NCBI GenBank assembly: GCA_947492105.1
Contig: CANLMN010000034.1
Coordinates: forward strand, 1-42,593
Length of the DNA stretch: 42,593 bases
Reading direction: 5' to 3'
From: an uncultured Aquimarina sp.
Lineage (GTDB): Bacteria > Bacteroidota > Bacteroidia > Flavobacteriales > Flavobacteriaceae
Every line of letters begins with the position of its first letter. Positions within the stretch are counted from its first letter, which is position 1. The translations under genes and the position numbers were made by a program. Under the pieces are notes generated by a model, which saw only the letters and a program-made list of their open reading frames with translations, ran no database searches and was not told where the DNA came from. Positions 1 through 9,421 of the stretch are shown piece after piece.

Positions 1-1643
<1,643 letters not shown>

Positions 1644-1712
1644 CTACATATCTAGGGTTGTTTTCTTACAAGTGTTAGTGCTTGAAATAGTGCTAACTTC
1701 TATTGTTTCAAT

Positions 1713-1755
1713 ACGGTTTAACCGTAAAGGTAGTTTAATATGCGTTAAAAAGCAA
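1713..1755 (-). promoter_or_regulatory. Probable promoter of the collagen-like gene with overlapping palindrome
   Basis: On the minus strand a TTG (1755-1753) is followed after 20 nt by TACCTTTA (1732-1725), one base off the Bacteroidota TAnnTTTG box. The perfect-armed inverted repeat ACGGTTtAACCGT (1713-1725) begins at the last base of the box, where a repressor would cover the start site. This leaves a leader of about 110 nt before the ATG at 1607. The promoter match is reasonable; the operator role is inference. Confidence 0.42.
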
Positions 1756-1917
1756 AAAATATCGATTAAAAACAATTCTTCAATGTTGTTATGGGTTAAG
1801 TTATAGATTTTTTTTGTCAAATTCTAATTGCTTATGTATAGATTTACAGTATTATAGGAGGGTTTTTATAAAGTATTTTGAGTGTATGTTTTTTGAAGAG
1901 AATAAAAAAAACTAATT

Positions 1918-1952
1918 TTTGCTTGGTGTTTTATAAAAAAGGTGTACCTTTG
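1918..1952 (+). promoter_or_regulatory. Promoter of tRNA-Gly
   Basis: TTTG at 1918-1921 and TACCTTTG at 1945-1952 match the Bacteroidota housekeeping promoter (-33 TTG, -7 TAnnTTTG) with 23 nt between them, at the long end of the usual spacing. The mature tRNA begins 30 nt after the -7 box. Confidence 0.7.
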
Positions 1953-1982
1953 CCATCGCTATAACAAAATAGCAGCACAAAA

Positions 1983-2055
1983 GCGGGAGTAGCTCAGTTG
2001 GTAGAGCGTCAGCCTTCCAAGCTGAATGTCGCCAGTTCGAACCTGGTCTCCCGCT
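1983..2055 (+). tRNA. tRNA-Gly (anticodon TCC)
   Basis: Full cloverleaf in 73 nt: acceptor GCGGGAG/CTCCCGC, D arm GCTC...GAGC, anticodon stem TCAGC/GCTGA with loop CTTCCAA giving anticodon TCC, T arm with GTTCGAA, discriminator T. The 3' CCA is not encoded. Confidence 0.96.
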
Positions 2056-2060
2056 CTGCA

Positions 2061-2092
2061 AAAGCCTTGTCATATTTGACAAGGCTTTTTTT
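2061..2092 (+). terminator. Rho-independent terminator after tRNA-Gly
   Basis: Perfect stem AAAGCCTTGTCA / TGACAAGGCTTT with a short loop, the 3' arm running into a T tract, six bases after the tRNA. Confidence 0.9.
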
Positions 2093-2136
2093 ATTTAGTT
2101 AAAAAAACTTAGCTTTATAAAAACTAAATACTTTTT

Positions 2137-3012
2137 ATGGCTACTACACTAACTGTTGTTATACCGGCTTATAATGAGGAGGCTTCTCTGAGGTTGTTTT
2201 TTCCTAGTGTTTTAGAACACTGTAGAGAGAAGTCGTATAAATTAATTGTTGTTAATGATGCTTCTAGTGATGATTCCAAGAATTTGCTTAAAAGTTTTGA
2301 GACGGAATTCGATTGTTTAAAAGTTGTAAACCATAAAGTGAATAAGGGATATGGGGGAGCTATAAAAAGTGGTATTGCAGCGAGTGCTACGGATTATGTT
2401 ATTACCATTGATGCAGATGGGCAACATGTTTTGAGTGATATTGATAAATTATATGCAAAAGCTAAAGCGACTAATGCAGATTTAATTATAGGTAGTAGAA
2501 AGGGGCATGCTTCTGCTTCTGTGTTTAGAGGAGTTGGCAAAACTATCATACGTACTGTGGCCAAAATGCTAATGAAATTATCGGTTTATGATATCAATTC
2601 TGGAATGAAAATTTATGACACAAAATTGGTGCAACGATATCTGAAGCTGACTCCGGATACAATGTCATTTAGTGATATTATTACCTTGACTTTTGTAAAT
2701 AATAAGCATTTGGTGCTTGAAGAGCCTATCACGATCAAAAAACGATTAGAGGGAACAAGTACTATTGGTGTAAGAACTGCTTTTGAAACGGTATTGGAAA
2801 TTATCAATATCATTATTTTATTTAATCCGACTCGTATTTTTTTGCCCATAGCCATATTTTTTATGTTTTTGGGACTGTCGTGGGGAACACATATTTTTTT
2901 ATTAGGGCGTGGTGTTAGTGTAGGTGCAAGTACTTTGGTGCTTACTGGGTTATTGATTTTTTTGTTAGGATTGTTAGCGGAGCAGTTGTCTGCAATACGT
3001 AAAAATCAATAG
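2137..3012 (+). CDS. GT2 glycosyltransferase, polyprenyl-phosphate type, with C-terminal membrane segments
   Basis: A 291-residue family 2 (GT-A) glycosyltransferase. The opening VVIPAYNEE (residues 8-15), VNDASSDDS (39-47), the NKGYGGAIKSG nucleotide-sugar region (69-79) and the metal-binding DAD of IDADGQH (92-94) are all present. After about residue 215 come two hydrophobic segments (about 225-250 and 262-283), as in DPM1/GtrB-like enzymes that load a sugar onto a polyprenyl-phosphate carrier at the inner membrane. Substrate cannot be read from the sequence. It starts 45 nt after the tRNA terminator and is followed by 385 nt without a gene, so it seems to be a single-gene unit. Family is secure; the lipid-carrier acceptor is inferred from architecture. 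Confidence 0.85.
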   Translation: MATTLTVVIPAYNEEASLRLFFPSVLEHCREKSYKLIVVNDASSDDSKNLLKSFETEFDCLKVVNHKVNKGYGGAIKSGIAASATDYVITIDADGQHVLSDIDKLYAKAKATNADLIIGSRKGHASASVFRGVGKTIIRTVAKMLMKLSVYDINSGMKIYDTKLVQRYLKLTPDTMSFSDIITLTFVNNKHLVLEEPITIKKRLEGTSTIGVRTAFETVLEIINIIILFNPTRIFLPIAIFFMFLGLSWGTHIFLLGRGVSVGASTLVLTGLLIFLLGLLAEQLSAIRKNQ

Positions 3013-3076
3013 TATTGTATGAGCTGTGGGAGTGTTTTTGTAAAGTGTATTTTTATGTTGATTCATTTCTAAAATT

Positions 3077-3240
3077 ATATCAGCTAAAATGTGATTGTAG
3101 GTTAAAATAATTGAACTAGTTTTTGCTAGTTCGAACGATGAAATTTAAGCATGGCTGTAGCTATAGTTTAATTTTCTAGTGAAAAAATAGTAGAAAAAGA
3201 AGCTAGTTATTAGTATATGGTTATCTTTTAAATGTTTTTA
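3077..3240 (+). repeat. Dispersed palindromic repeat, family A (diverged full-length copy)
   Basis: Fills most of the gap between the glycosyltransferase and the next gene. The left end resembles ATACCAGTTAAAATGTAATT (here TATCAGCTAAAATGTGATT) and the right end resembles TTTTTTAAATGGTAT (here CTTTTAAATGTTTTT); the ends are inverted repeats of one another. The interior has small hairpins, including CTAGTTTTTGCTAG near 3116 and a GGCTGTAGCTATAG core near 3154. Other copies are at 14658, 26576 and 28736. No coding capacity. Confidence 0.6.
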
Positions 3241-3397
3241 GGTGTTTTTTGGTCGGAGTTTTTTCTTTTTAGCTTTTGACTAATATAAATTTGATATTAA
3301 CGGTGATATTGTTTTTGGGAGTTATTAGAAATAGACTAGAGACAAATTATCGGTAAGAGTGAAAGTAGATAAATATTGGTGATAACTGAAAAAGCTT

Positions 3398-3802
3398 TTG
3401 AATTTGGATTATATTACTGAGGCACGTTTGATGACGACTTATTTGCTGTCCAAGCCACTGCAACAAGCAGAAGAGGAGCTTTATGTAAAAGCTATGGAGA
3501 TTTTGGATTTGAATTTTTCGAATTTTGAAGAAATACTAATCAAAGAGATGTTTCAAAACAAGTTCAAATTATCTTGCCTTGATGCTGGTTTGGCTCTTGT
3601 TGATCCATCAAATCAGGCTAGAAGAAAAATTTTTACCATGTTGGCGATTCTGGAGGCTTCTCCAAATTATACAGACAGTTTTTTGGCAAGGGATTTTTCG
3701 ATTTCGGATTACTTCAATGTTTTTTTTGCGGGAATTCGTGCTGTGCTCAGGGCGATAATAGGAGTTTTAATGGTTAAAAACATACAGCGCAAATGTCATT
3801 GA
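3398..3802 (+). CDS. Small unknown protein translationally coupled to a GMC oxidoreductase
   Basis: I do not recognise this 134-residue protein. It is largely helical in appearance (PLQQAEEELYVKAMEILDL, FEEILIKEMF, QARRKIFTMLAILEASP) and ends in a hydrophobic stretch (about residues 108-126) followed by basic residues, so it may touch the membrane. The frame opens at TTG 3398; the first ATG in frame is at 3431, so the true start is uncertain by 11 residues. It overlaps the GMC oxidoreductase start by 10 nt, which suggests stoichiometric expression. Several membrane-associated GMC dehydrogenases work with a small partner subunit; this could be one, but that is inference from position only. Confidence 0.6.
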   Translation: MNLDYITEARLMTTYLLSKPLQQAEEELYVKAMEILDLNFSNFEEILIKEMFQNKFKLSCLDAGLALVDPSNQARRKIFTMLAILEASPNYTDSFLARDFSISDYFNVFFAGIRAVLRAIIGVLMVKNIQRKCH

Positions 3803-5409
3803 AATTCGACTATATTGTGGTAGGTTCTGGTGCTACTGGAGCGATTGCGGCAAAGACCCTTGTGGATAAGGGGGTTGCGGTTGCTTTGTTAGATGTAGGA
3901 GTGACGGATGAAATGTATAAAGAACAATTGCCGAATAAAGATTTTGTAACGTTGAGGACGCAAGATGTTGATCAGCATCGCTATTTTCTAGGTGCCGAGA
4001 TGGAGGGTATACCTTGGGAGACAACTAGGGTGGGTTCGCAGCTCACTCCTCCGCGGAATTTTTTGACAAGACTGGCAGAAACAATTTTACCAATAAAATC
4101 AGAGACATTTCAGCCTTTGGAGAGTGTAGCAAAAGGAGGGCTTGGCGGAGGATGGGGTTTGGGGTGTTTTGTTTATTCTCAAAAAGAATTAGAAGCTATT
4201 GGATTAAAAGCCTCTGAAATGACACCGGCCTACCAATCCGTAATATCTCATATAGGTGTTTCTGGAGCAAAAGATGATGCTACTCCATATTGTTTGCGGA
4301 ATCTTCTGGATGTTCAGGCTGTTACGGAACTTGGTGAGAATGCCAAAGGGATTTTGGCAGCTTATGAAAAGAAAAAGCAACGTTTTCATAAACAACAGAT
4401 CTATGTTGGTCGATCTGCACTGGCTTTGCTAACTCAGGATAAAGATGATCGTAAAGCTGTTCAGTACAAGGATATGGGGTTTTGGGGAGATGGAGATAAA
4501 TCTGCATATAGATCTTGGATTACAATAGAACAGTTAGAGAAGAAAAATAACTTTTCGTATCATAAGAATTGTTGTGTTCTTCGTTTTGAAGAAACAGATG
4601 CTGCTGTTCGTGTTTATGTAAAAAGGGTTGATACGAATGATAATCAGGTTTTTGAGTGTAAAAAATTAATATTGGCTCCTGGGGTTTTGAATTCTGCGCG
4701 AATCGTATCTCGTTCTTTTGATTACAAAAAGGAGCGTATGCCCATTATATGTAATCCTTATTCTTATATGCCTTGTTTGCAATGGAGGCGATTGGGGAAG
4801 GGGATTGAGCAAAAAAACATAAGTTTTAGTCAATTGATGTTATTTGTTGATAAGAACAATGATAATTTTGATGTTAGTATGGCTTCCTTATTCAGTTATA
4901 GGTCTTTGTTGTTGTTTAAATTAATAAAAGAAGCTCCTTTGAATTTTGCTGATAGTCGTATTCTGATGCAATTTTTGCACTCCGCTTTTACTATTGCAGG
5001 TGTGCATCACCCAGAGTGGCCATCATCTTCAAAATATATGCAGATGGAAAAAAATGCGGATACGTTTTCTGGAGATGTATTGCATGTCACTTATAAGCTT
5101 TCTGATAAAGAACAGCAAATAAATAGAGGTCGTGAGAAGGATATCCAAAAGGCATTGAGTAGATTAGGGTGTCAATCTTTAAAAACAATACAAACACCTA
5201 TGGGAGCTAGTGTCCATTATGCGGGATCATTGCCCTTTTGCAAAAGTGGGGAGCATTTTACTATAACACCAAAAGGAAAGTTGGGAGGAACCAAAAATGT
5301 ATATGTTGCAGACGGTTCTGGATTCCGTTATCTACCTGCCAAAGGTTTGACCTTGACACTCATGGCAAATGCACATCGTGTAGCCAAAAACGTATTAGAA
5401 AATGACTAA
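3793..5409 (+). CDS. GMC-family FAD-dependent oxidoreductase
   Basis: A 538-residue flavoprotein. The N-terminus carries the dinucleotide-binding fold, YIVVGSGATGAIAAKTLVD with GSGATG at 11-16. A second flavin-contact stretch, SVAKGGLGGGWGLG, lies near residues 113-126. The GMC C-terminal signature is NVYVADGSGFRYLPAKGLT, close to residue 503. Enzymes of this family oxidise alcohols, sugars or polyols; no substrate can be assigned. It overlaps the upstream small gene by 10 nt and the downstream SDR gene by 8 nt, so the three are one translationally coupled unit. Together with the nearby glycosyltransferase this suggests modification of a sugar or lipid-linked glycan (inference). The protein has no obvious signal peptide. 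Confidence 0.85.
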   Translation: MSLKFDYIVVGSGATGAIAAKTLVDKGVAVALLDVGVTDEMYKEQLPNKDFVTLRTQDVDQHRYFLGAEMEGIPWETTRVGSQLTPPRNFLTRLAETILPIKSETFQPLESVAKGGLGGGWGLGCFVYSQKELEAIGLKASEMTPAYQSVISHIGVSGAKDDATPYCLRNLLDVQAVTELGENAKGILAAYEKKKQRFHKQQIYVGRSALALLTQDKDDRKAVQYKDMGFWGDGDKSAYRSWITIEQLEKKNNFSYHKNCCVLRFEETDAAVRVYVKRVDTNDNQVFECKKLILAPGVLNSARIVSRSFDYKKERMPIICNPYSYMPCLQWRRLGKGIEQKNISFSQLMLFVDKNNDNFDVSMASLFSYRSLLLFKLIKEAPLNFADSRILMQFLHSAFTIAGVHHPEWPSSSKYMQMEKNADTFSGDVLHVTYKLSDKEQQINRGREKDIQKALSRLGCQSLKTIQTPMGASVHYAGSLPFCKSGEHFTITPKGKLGGTKNVYVADGSGFRYLPAKGLTLTLMANAHRVAKNVLEND

Positions 5410-6280
5410 ACCTTCGATTATAATTACCGGTGCTAATGGCTATTTGGGAGGGTGTTTTGTGCGTCATTTTATTGGTTTGAAATGGAGGGTCAAAGCTTTT
5501 GTGCACCATCCTCCGGTAGAGAAGATTCCTGAAGTAGAGTATGTGAGGTACTCTCTGGAAATAGGTGGGGACGAAAAAGAGTTTGATGATGTTACTGCGG
5601 TGCTGCATGGAGCATATGTACGTTTTGATAAAGACAAAAATGCGGATGCCGTGAATTATGAAGGAATGCGTAGATTGATTGAGATTTGCGAAAAAAAGGC
5701 CGTTCCAATAGTGTTTTTATCTTCATTTTCGGCACACAAAAATGCTGTTTCGCATTATGGAAAGTCTAAAATGCAATGTGAGAGTTTATTGGATACTACA
5801 AAACATGCTATTCTCAAAATAGGATTTATTCTTGGAGATGGGGGGCTTCTGAGAGGAATGCATCAGCAAATGCAGCAATCTAGGTTTTTTCCGCTAGTAG
5901 GTGGACAGCAACCTTTGCAATCTATTGGGATGTGTGATTTATATAAGGTGATAACTACTGTTGTGGAACAAGCTCATGCTGGTATTTTTTATGTTGCTCA
6001 CCAAGAAGCATGGACAATGAGAGCTTTTTACGAAGAGTTGTCTTCTAGGTTGGGGCGGAAATTGATTTTTGTACCTGTTCCGATGGGTTTTTTGTATGGT
6101 GTTTGTAAGCTAGTGGAATTTCTCAGGATCACAATACCGGTATCTTCAGAAAGCGTGCTGGGGCTCAAAAAAATGACTACTTTTAATACGATTCCTACGC
6201 AAAAGATACTAGGTTTTGAGTTCATGGATACCGTAGAGAGCTTACAAGCTTTGGAACTTTGGGAGACTGTAAAATCGTAA
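5402..6280 (+). CDS. NAD-dependent epimerase/dehydratase (extended SDR)
   Basis: A 292-residue Rossmann protein: IIITGANGYLGG places the TGxxGxxG motif at residues 9-16, FLSSFSAH near 105-112 gives the active-site Ser region, and HYGKSK gives the catalytic Tyr119 and Lys123 (YxxxK). The C-terminal part (HAGIFYVAHQEAWTMRAFYEEL) is of the sugar-epimerase/hydroxysteroid-dehydrogenase-like type that binds the substrate. It starts inside the end of the GMC oxidoreductase gene (8-nt overlap), so the two redox enzymes probably act in sequence on one molecule. Function beyond NAD(P)-dependent sugar or sterol-like redox chemistry cannot be given. Confidence 0.85.
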   Translation: MTKPSIIITGANGYLGGCFVRHFIGLKWRVKAFVHHPPVEKIPEVEYVRYSLEIGGDEKEFDDVTAVLHGAYVRFDKDKNADAVNYEGMRRLIEICEKKAVPIVFLSSFSAHKNAVSHYGKSKMQCESLLDTTKHAILKIGFILGDGGLLRGMHQQMQQSRFFPLVGGQQPLQSIGMCDLYKVITTVVEQAHAGIFYVAHQEAWTMRAFYEELSSRLGRKLIFVPVPMGFLYGVCKLVEFLRITIPVSSESVLGLKKMTTFNTIPTQKILGFEFMDTVESLQALELWETVKS

Positions 6281-6293
6281 TTCGGATTTTTTT
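6271..6293 (+). terminator. Probable terminator overlapping the SDR stop codon
   Basis: AAAATC (6271-6276) pairs with GATTTT (6285-6290) around an 8-nt loop, followed by further Ts. The stem is short and AT-rich, so strength is doubtful, but the placement directly at the stop codon is typical. Confidence 0.4.
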
Positions 6294-6440
6294 GTGAAAG
6301 GATAAATGGTATAAGTCTTTCTTTGATGGGGTTGTGTATATTTAGTGATGCTTGTGGTTTGTTTACTTTTTTTTACAAGTTTTGGGCAAAGAGGTGGCCG
6401 TAAAAAAAATACTAATCCTTATGGTTTTTTTTATTCTTGT

Positions 6441-6602
6441 GTCAATTTAGGGTGTGTAAATTTGTATTAGTGACACTGTTATTTTTTTATGTAAAACACC
6501 TTGATTTTATTGCGTAGCCTTGGCTACGGTTTAATTTTAGGGTGAAACAATAGTGGAAAAAGAAATGAATTATGAGTCTGGAAGTATTTTTTTTAAATGG
6601 TA
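6441..6602 (+). repeat. Dispersed repeat, mixed: family B left half joined to family A right half
   Basis: The first part (GTCAATTTAGG, then GTATTAGTGACACTGTTATT) matches the left half of the family B repeats at 14514 and 29871. The second part (GGTTTAATTTTAGGG, GTGGAAAAAGAAATGAATTA, TTTTTTTAAATGGTAG) matches the right half of family A. The junction is at the shared internal hairpin GTAGCCTTGGCTAC near 6515-6528. No gene lies in 6281-6625. Confidence 0.55.
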
Positions 6603-6625
6603 GTATGCAAGTAAACTGATTTGAT

Positions 6626-8659
6626 CTAGAGATTGACTTCTGCATTTTTTAGATTATTCCTAGCGATAGTCAAATTAGCATCTATTTTCAGTGCTTTTTT
6701 GCATGCATTGGCGGCCTTTTGATATAATTTTAGTTCGATATAGGCTGCACAAATATTGTTATAGGCTTTTGCGTATTTTGGGTTTATTTTCAAAGCTTTT
6801 TGTGCTGCCTCAATGCATTCATGGTATTTTTTCTTACGATAGTGATCAAGGCTAAGATTGAGGTACTTGATAGCTGAGGACTCGAAAACGGTTTTGCTTT
6901 CTGATTTTGAGAATTTGCTTTGTTTTTTTATGCTATCATCCAAGTATTTTAGAGCTTCTTTGTTCTTGGGGTCAATTTTTAAAGTACTTTTTGCTAGTTG
7001 ATGCAATAAGTCCCAATTTTCTAGGGATAAGTAATTTTGCATTAAAAGGATTCGAGTTCCTAGATGATTGGGAGAGATTTTATGGGACATAGATAGTTTT
7101 TCAATAGCTTCTTGCGGCCTGGAATTTTGTGTCAAAAATTGGCCATAATAATACCAAGGGCTATAGTACTTATGGCCTTTGGTGATTGCTGTGCTAAAGT
7201 ATTTTTCTGCTTCTTTTTTGTTGCCTGTAGCTTTATGAAGTATAGCTAGGTTAATAAAAAGGGTGTGATAATTTGGGGTTAATTTTAGTGCTTTTGAGAA
7301 ATTAGCTTCCGCTTCTGAGTAGTTTCCTTTTCCCATTTGAATAACTCCATAATTCATGAGTCCGCGACCATTTTTTGGGCTTTTTACAGTAACGTCTTTC
7401 CATAAGGATGCTTCTGTATCCCAGACAATATTCCTTTGGAAAGTGCCAAACGCACAGAGTGCTAATACGACTATGGTGCCTGAGATGATAGTGTAGTAGT
7501 TGATCCAGTTGTTTTTTTTGTATGCTTCTAGTTTGAGATAGCAAAAATATACAACACTTAGGATCAGTCCAATATAAGGAAAGAACATCCGATGATCATT
7601 CATCACTTCTGCTAGGGGGATAACGCTTGAGGTGGGAGCAAGGGCAATAAAAAACCACAAAATCCCAAAAGCAATCGGGTAGTGCACTTTCTTTTTAAGG
7701 CAATTAAAGAGCGCATAGCATATTCCTAGGATGAAAATTACTCCAATGAAAAACTTGTAATTCCAAACGGATTCAAATGGATTTAGATCCGTATCCGCAC
7801 TTAGGGAAAAAGGTAGAAATAAACTTTTGAAATAATGAAAAAGGACATAGGGTTGTGTGATTAGGTAGTTAAAAACAGTACCTCCTGCTGTTGTATAGGT
7901 GTCTGGAGTCATTCTTCTTTGGAAAATAAAGAGAATCACGCAAAACAAAAGAATTGGAACTGTTTTTTTCAAGGCTCTTTGGATAGCATGTTTAGCTTTT
8001 TTGACTAATGATAGGTTTTCGGTTGTTGATTCGAATAATAAAACATAACAGAAAAACAATGGAGCAAACATCAATGCGGTTGGTTTTGCTAATGTCCCGA
8101 TGAGTATAGGGATGCTATACAGGTAGTAGCGTTTGCCAAAATCAGAGTATTGGTATAATACAAAGGCCAGTATTACAAAAAATGTAGACTGAATATCTGA
8201 TCGAGCAATAACGTAATTGACGGTTTCTGCCATTACAGGGTGTAGTAGGTATAGTAGAGCGCATACGGCCGAGATGTGAAAACTGTAGCTACTTTTTGAG
8301 GATGTAATAAGGATCTTGTGAAAAAAAAAGAAAAGAAGAATTCCTTGGGTAAGAAAAAACAGGAAGTTGTCAAGGTGAAAAAAAAATAGATTATAAGAGT
8401 TGTCAAACCAATAATCTATGGCGATTGATGTAGCTACAATTGGTCTATATGTTTGATTTTGAGGAAGATTACTTGTTGTTGTGCCATCCGTAAAAAAAGA
8501 AGGGATGTTATTAAGGCTTCTAATGTGTGGATTTTCTGTGATGGTATGGAAATCGTCAAAATGAAAAGCATTGTCGAAATGATTACTATAGGTAATAAGG
8601 GTTGCAAGAATTGCAAGAAGTATAAAGTACCATGTGTTTCGTTTGAAAGTTGCGTTCAA
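6626..8659 (-). CDS. TMTC-like GT-C membrane protein with C-terminal TPR repeats
   Basis: A 677-residue protein. Residues 1 to about 410 contain many hydrophobic segments starting at WYFILLAILATLITYS. The first extracytoplasmic loop has the acidic FHFDDFHTITENPHIRSL motif and then TYRPIVATS; the next part has LLHPVMAETVNYVIARSD. These three blocks match the TMTC family of GT-C protein O-mannosyltransferases (acidic pair, YRP and HP..E.V....R.D). From about residue 435 there are tandem tetratricopeptide repeats (for example NYSEAEANFSKALKLTPNY and KKYHECIEAAQKALKINPKY), as in eukaryotic TMTC proteins. A role in glycosylating exported proteins from a polyprenyl-phosphate sugar is inferred from family; the donor could be made by an enzyme such as the GT2 protein at 2137. 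Monocistronic, convergent with the SDR unit. Confidence 0.8.
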   Translation of the reverse strand: MNATFKRNTWYFILLAILATLITYSNHFDNAFHFDDFHTITENPHIRSLNNIPSFFTDGTTTSNLPQNQTYRPIVATSIAIDYWFDNSYNLFFFHLDNFLFFLTQGILLFFFFHKILITSSKSSYSFHISAVCALLYLLHPVMAETVNYVIARSDIQSTFFVILAFVLYQYSDFGKRYYLYSIPILIGTLAKPTALMFAPLFFCYVLLFESTTENLSLVKKAKHAIQRALKKTVPILLFCVILFIFQRRMTPDTYTTAGGTVFNYLITQPYVLFHYFKSLFLPFSLSADTDLNPFESVWNYKFFIGVIFILGICYALFNCLKKKVHYPIAFGILWFFIALAPTSSVIPLAEVMNDHRMFFPYIGLILSVVYFCYLKLEAYKKNNWINYYTIISGTIVVLALCAFGTFQRNIVWDTEASLWKDVTVKSPKNGRGLMNYGVIQMGKGNYSEAEANFSKALKLTPNYHTLFINLAILHKATGNKKEAEKYFSTAITKGHKYYSPWYYYGQFLTQNSRPQEAIEKLSMSHKISPNHLGTRILLMQNYLSLENWDLLHQLAKSTLKIDPKNKEALKYLDDSIKKQSKFSKSESKTVFESSAIKYLNLSLDHYRKKKYHECIEAAQKALKINPKYAKAYNNICAAYIELKLYQKAANACKKALKIDANLTIARNNLKNAEVNL

Positions 8660-8730
8660 GAGGTCTGTAATTTAGGTGGTTTTGTTATAAAAATACTTGT
8701 TTTGTGGAATACGACAAGTTATTATAAGCA

Positions 8731-8770
8731 AAAAGCTATCCAATGCAGATTTGAGGATAGCTTTTTTTTT
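8731..8770. terminator. Strong bidirectional-looking terminator hairpin
   Basis: AAAAGCTATCC (8731-8741) pairs with GGATAGCTTTT (8755-8765), followed on the plus strand by a long T run and preceded by As that give Ts on the minus strand. It lies just upstream of the minus-strand TMTC-like gene, so it would insulate that gene from leftward transcription. No plus-strand gene ends here. Confidence 0.65.
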
Positions 8771-9051
8771 AACTGAAAAACAGTTTGTCGGTAATTTGAA
8801 ATACTGTTAATTTTTCAAACGTTAGAACCCCTAAAGCTTAAAATTAGAATTAGCAAATAACCTAGGACTAAAGTACAAACATTTTCTTGTTTAAAACAAG
8901 GTGTGGCACGCATTTTTAATGATGTTTTCACGTAATTATAATTTGCTGTTTTTAGCTAAAATGCATGTTTTAAATTGTTTAAAAAAAACAGGTGTAAAAA
9001 ACTTTTTTTTTGAGGATGTCTATTTTGGTTTTTGGACGTCAAATATGTGTA

Positions 9052-9370
9052 CTAAAAAGCCTCGATTTGTTCGAGGCTTGGTCTAAATTTGGGGAAGGTA
9101 TAATAACGGCCCATTCTGTGAGAATATGATCCCAAATATCTCTAATGCTCAGCCATAGTAACTTTTTTGTGGTTACTTTATATAACGTCTTTTTTTTTAA
9201 ATTGTTTTTCAAAATATGTTGTTAGGTCTGTTTAATTTTTTTAGCATATTTTATTCGTGACTGTTTGTCTTAGAAATCTGATGATAATCGGATGTATTTT
9301 TCTGTTAATAAGGGAGCTATAAAGAGGTTAGTCTTTATACTAAATCCTGTTTTTTGAACAAATACCAACA
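9052..9370 (-). ncRNA. Candidate small RNA transcribed leftward, no known family recognised
   Basis: The minus strand has a near-ideal promoter just upstream (9405-9377) and a terminator hairpin about 320 nt downstream (9057-9081), but between them there is no reading frame longer than about 20 codons. The interior can fold: GTAAC...GTTAC near 9155-9180, ATTCT-GTG-AGAAT (9114-9126) nested inside ATTTGGG...CCCAAAT (9088-9139). I looked for tmRNA, RNase P and SRP RNA hallmarks and saw none; a 6S-like RNA cannot be excluded by eye. Start and end are estimated from the promoter and hairpin. Confidence 0.42.
9057..9081 (-). terminator. Terminator for minus-strand transcript
   Basis: On the minus strand AAGCCTCGA and TCGAGGCTT flank a short AAT-containing loop and are followed by TTTTT. 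The plus-strand reading has no T run, so the element serves leftward transcription although no minus-strand protein gene lies upstream of it. Confidence 0.7.
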
Positions 9371-9376
9371 GTTGTA

Positions 9377-9421
9377 CAAAGGTATGTTTTATGGTCAGTG
9401 CTCAAGAGGGGGATATCCCCC
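9377..9421 (-). promoter_or_regulatory. Strong minus-strand promoter with adjacent 14-bp palindrome
   Basis: On the minus strand TTG (9405-9403) and TACCTTTG (9384-9377) are separated by 18 nt, a textbook Bacteroidota promoter. Directly upstream, two bases from the -33 element, is the perfect palindrome GGGGGATATCCCCC (9408-9421), the right place for an activator or a roadblock. It drives no protein gene that I can see. Confidence 0.6.

Noticed and set aside
8453-8776. 107-codon plus-strand frame antisense to the TMTC-like gene
   Set aside because: Low-complexity translation with no family resemblance, and it runs through the terminator hairpin at 8731-8770.
9057-9120. 20-codon minus-strand frame starting at ATGGGCCGT in the candidate small RNA
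   Set aside because: It reads straight through the terminator stem and its stop codon lies in the T tract, so it is most likely accidental.
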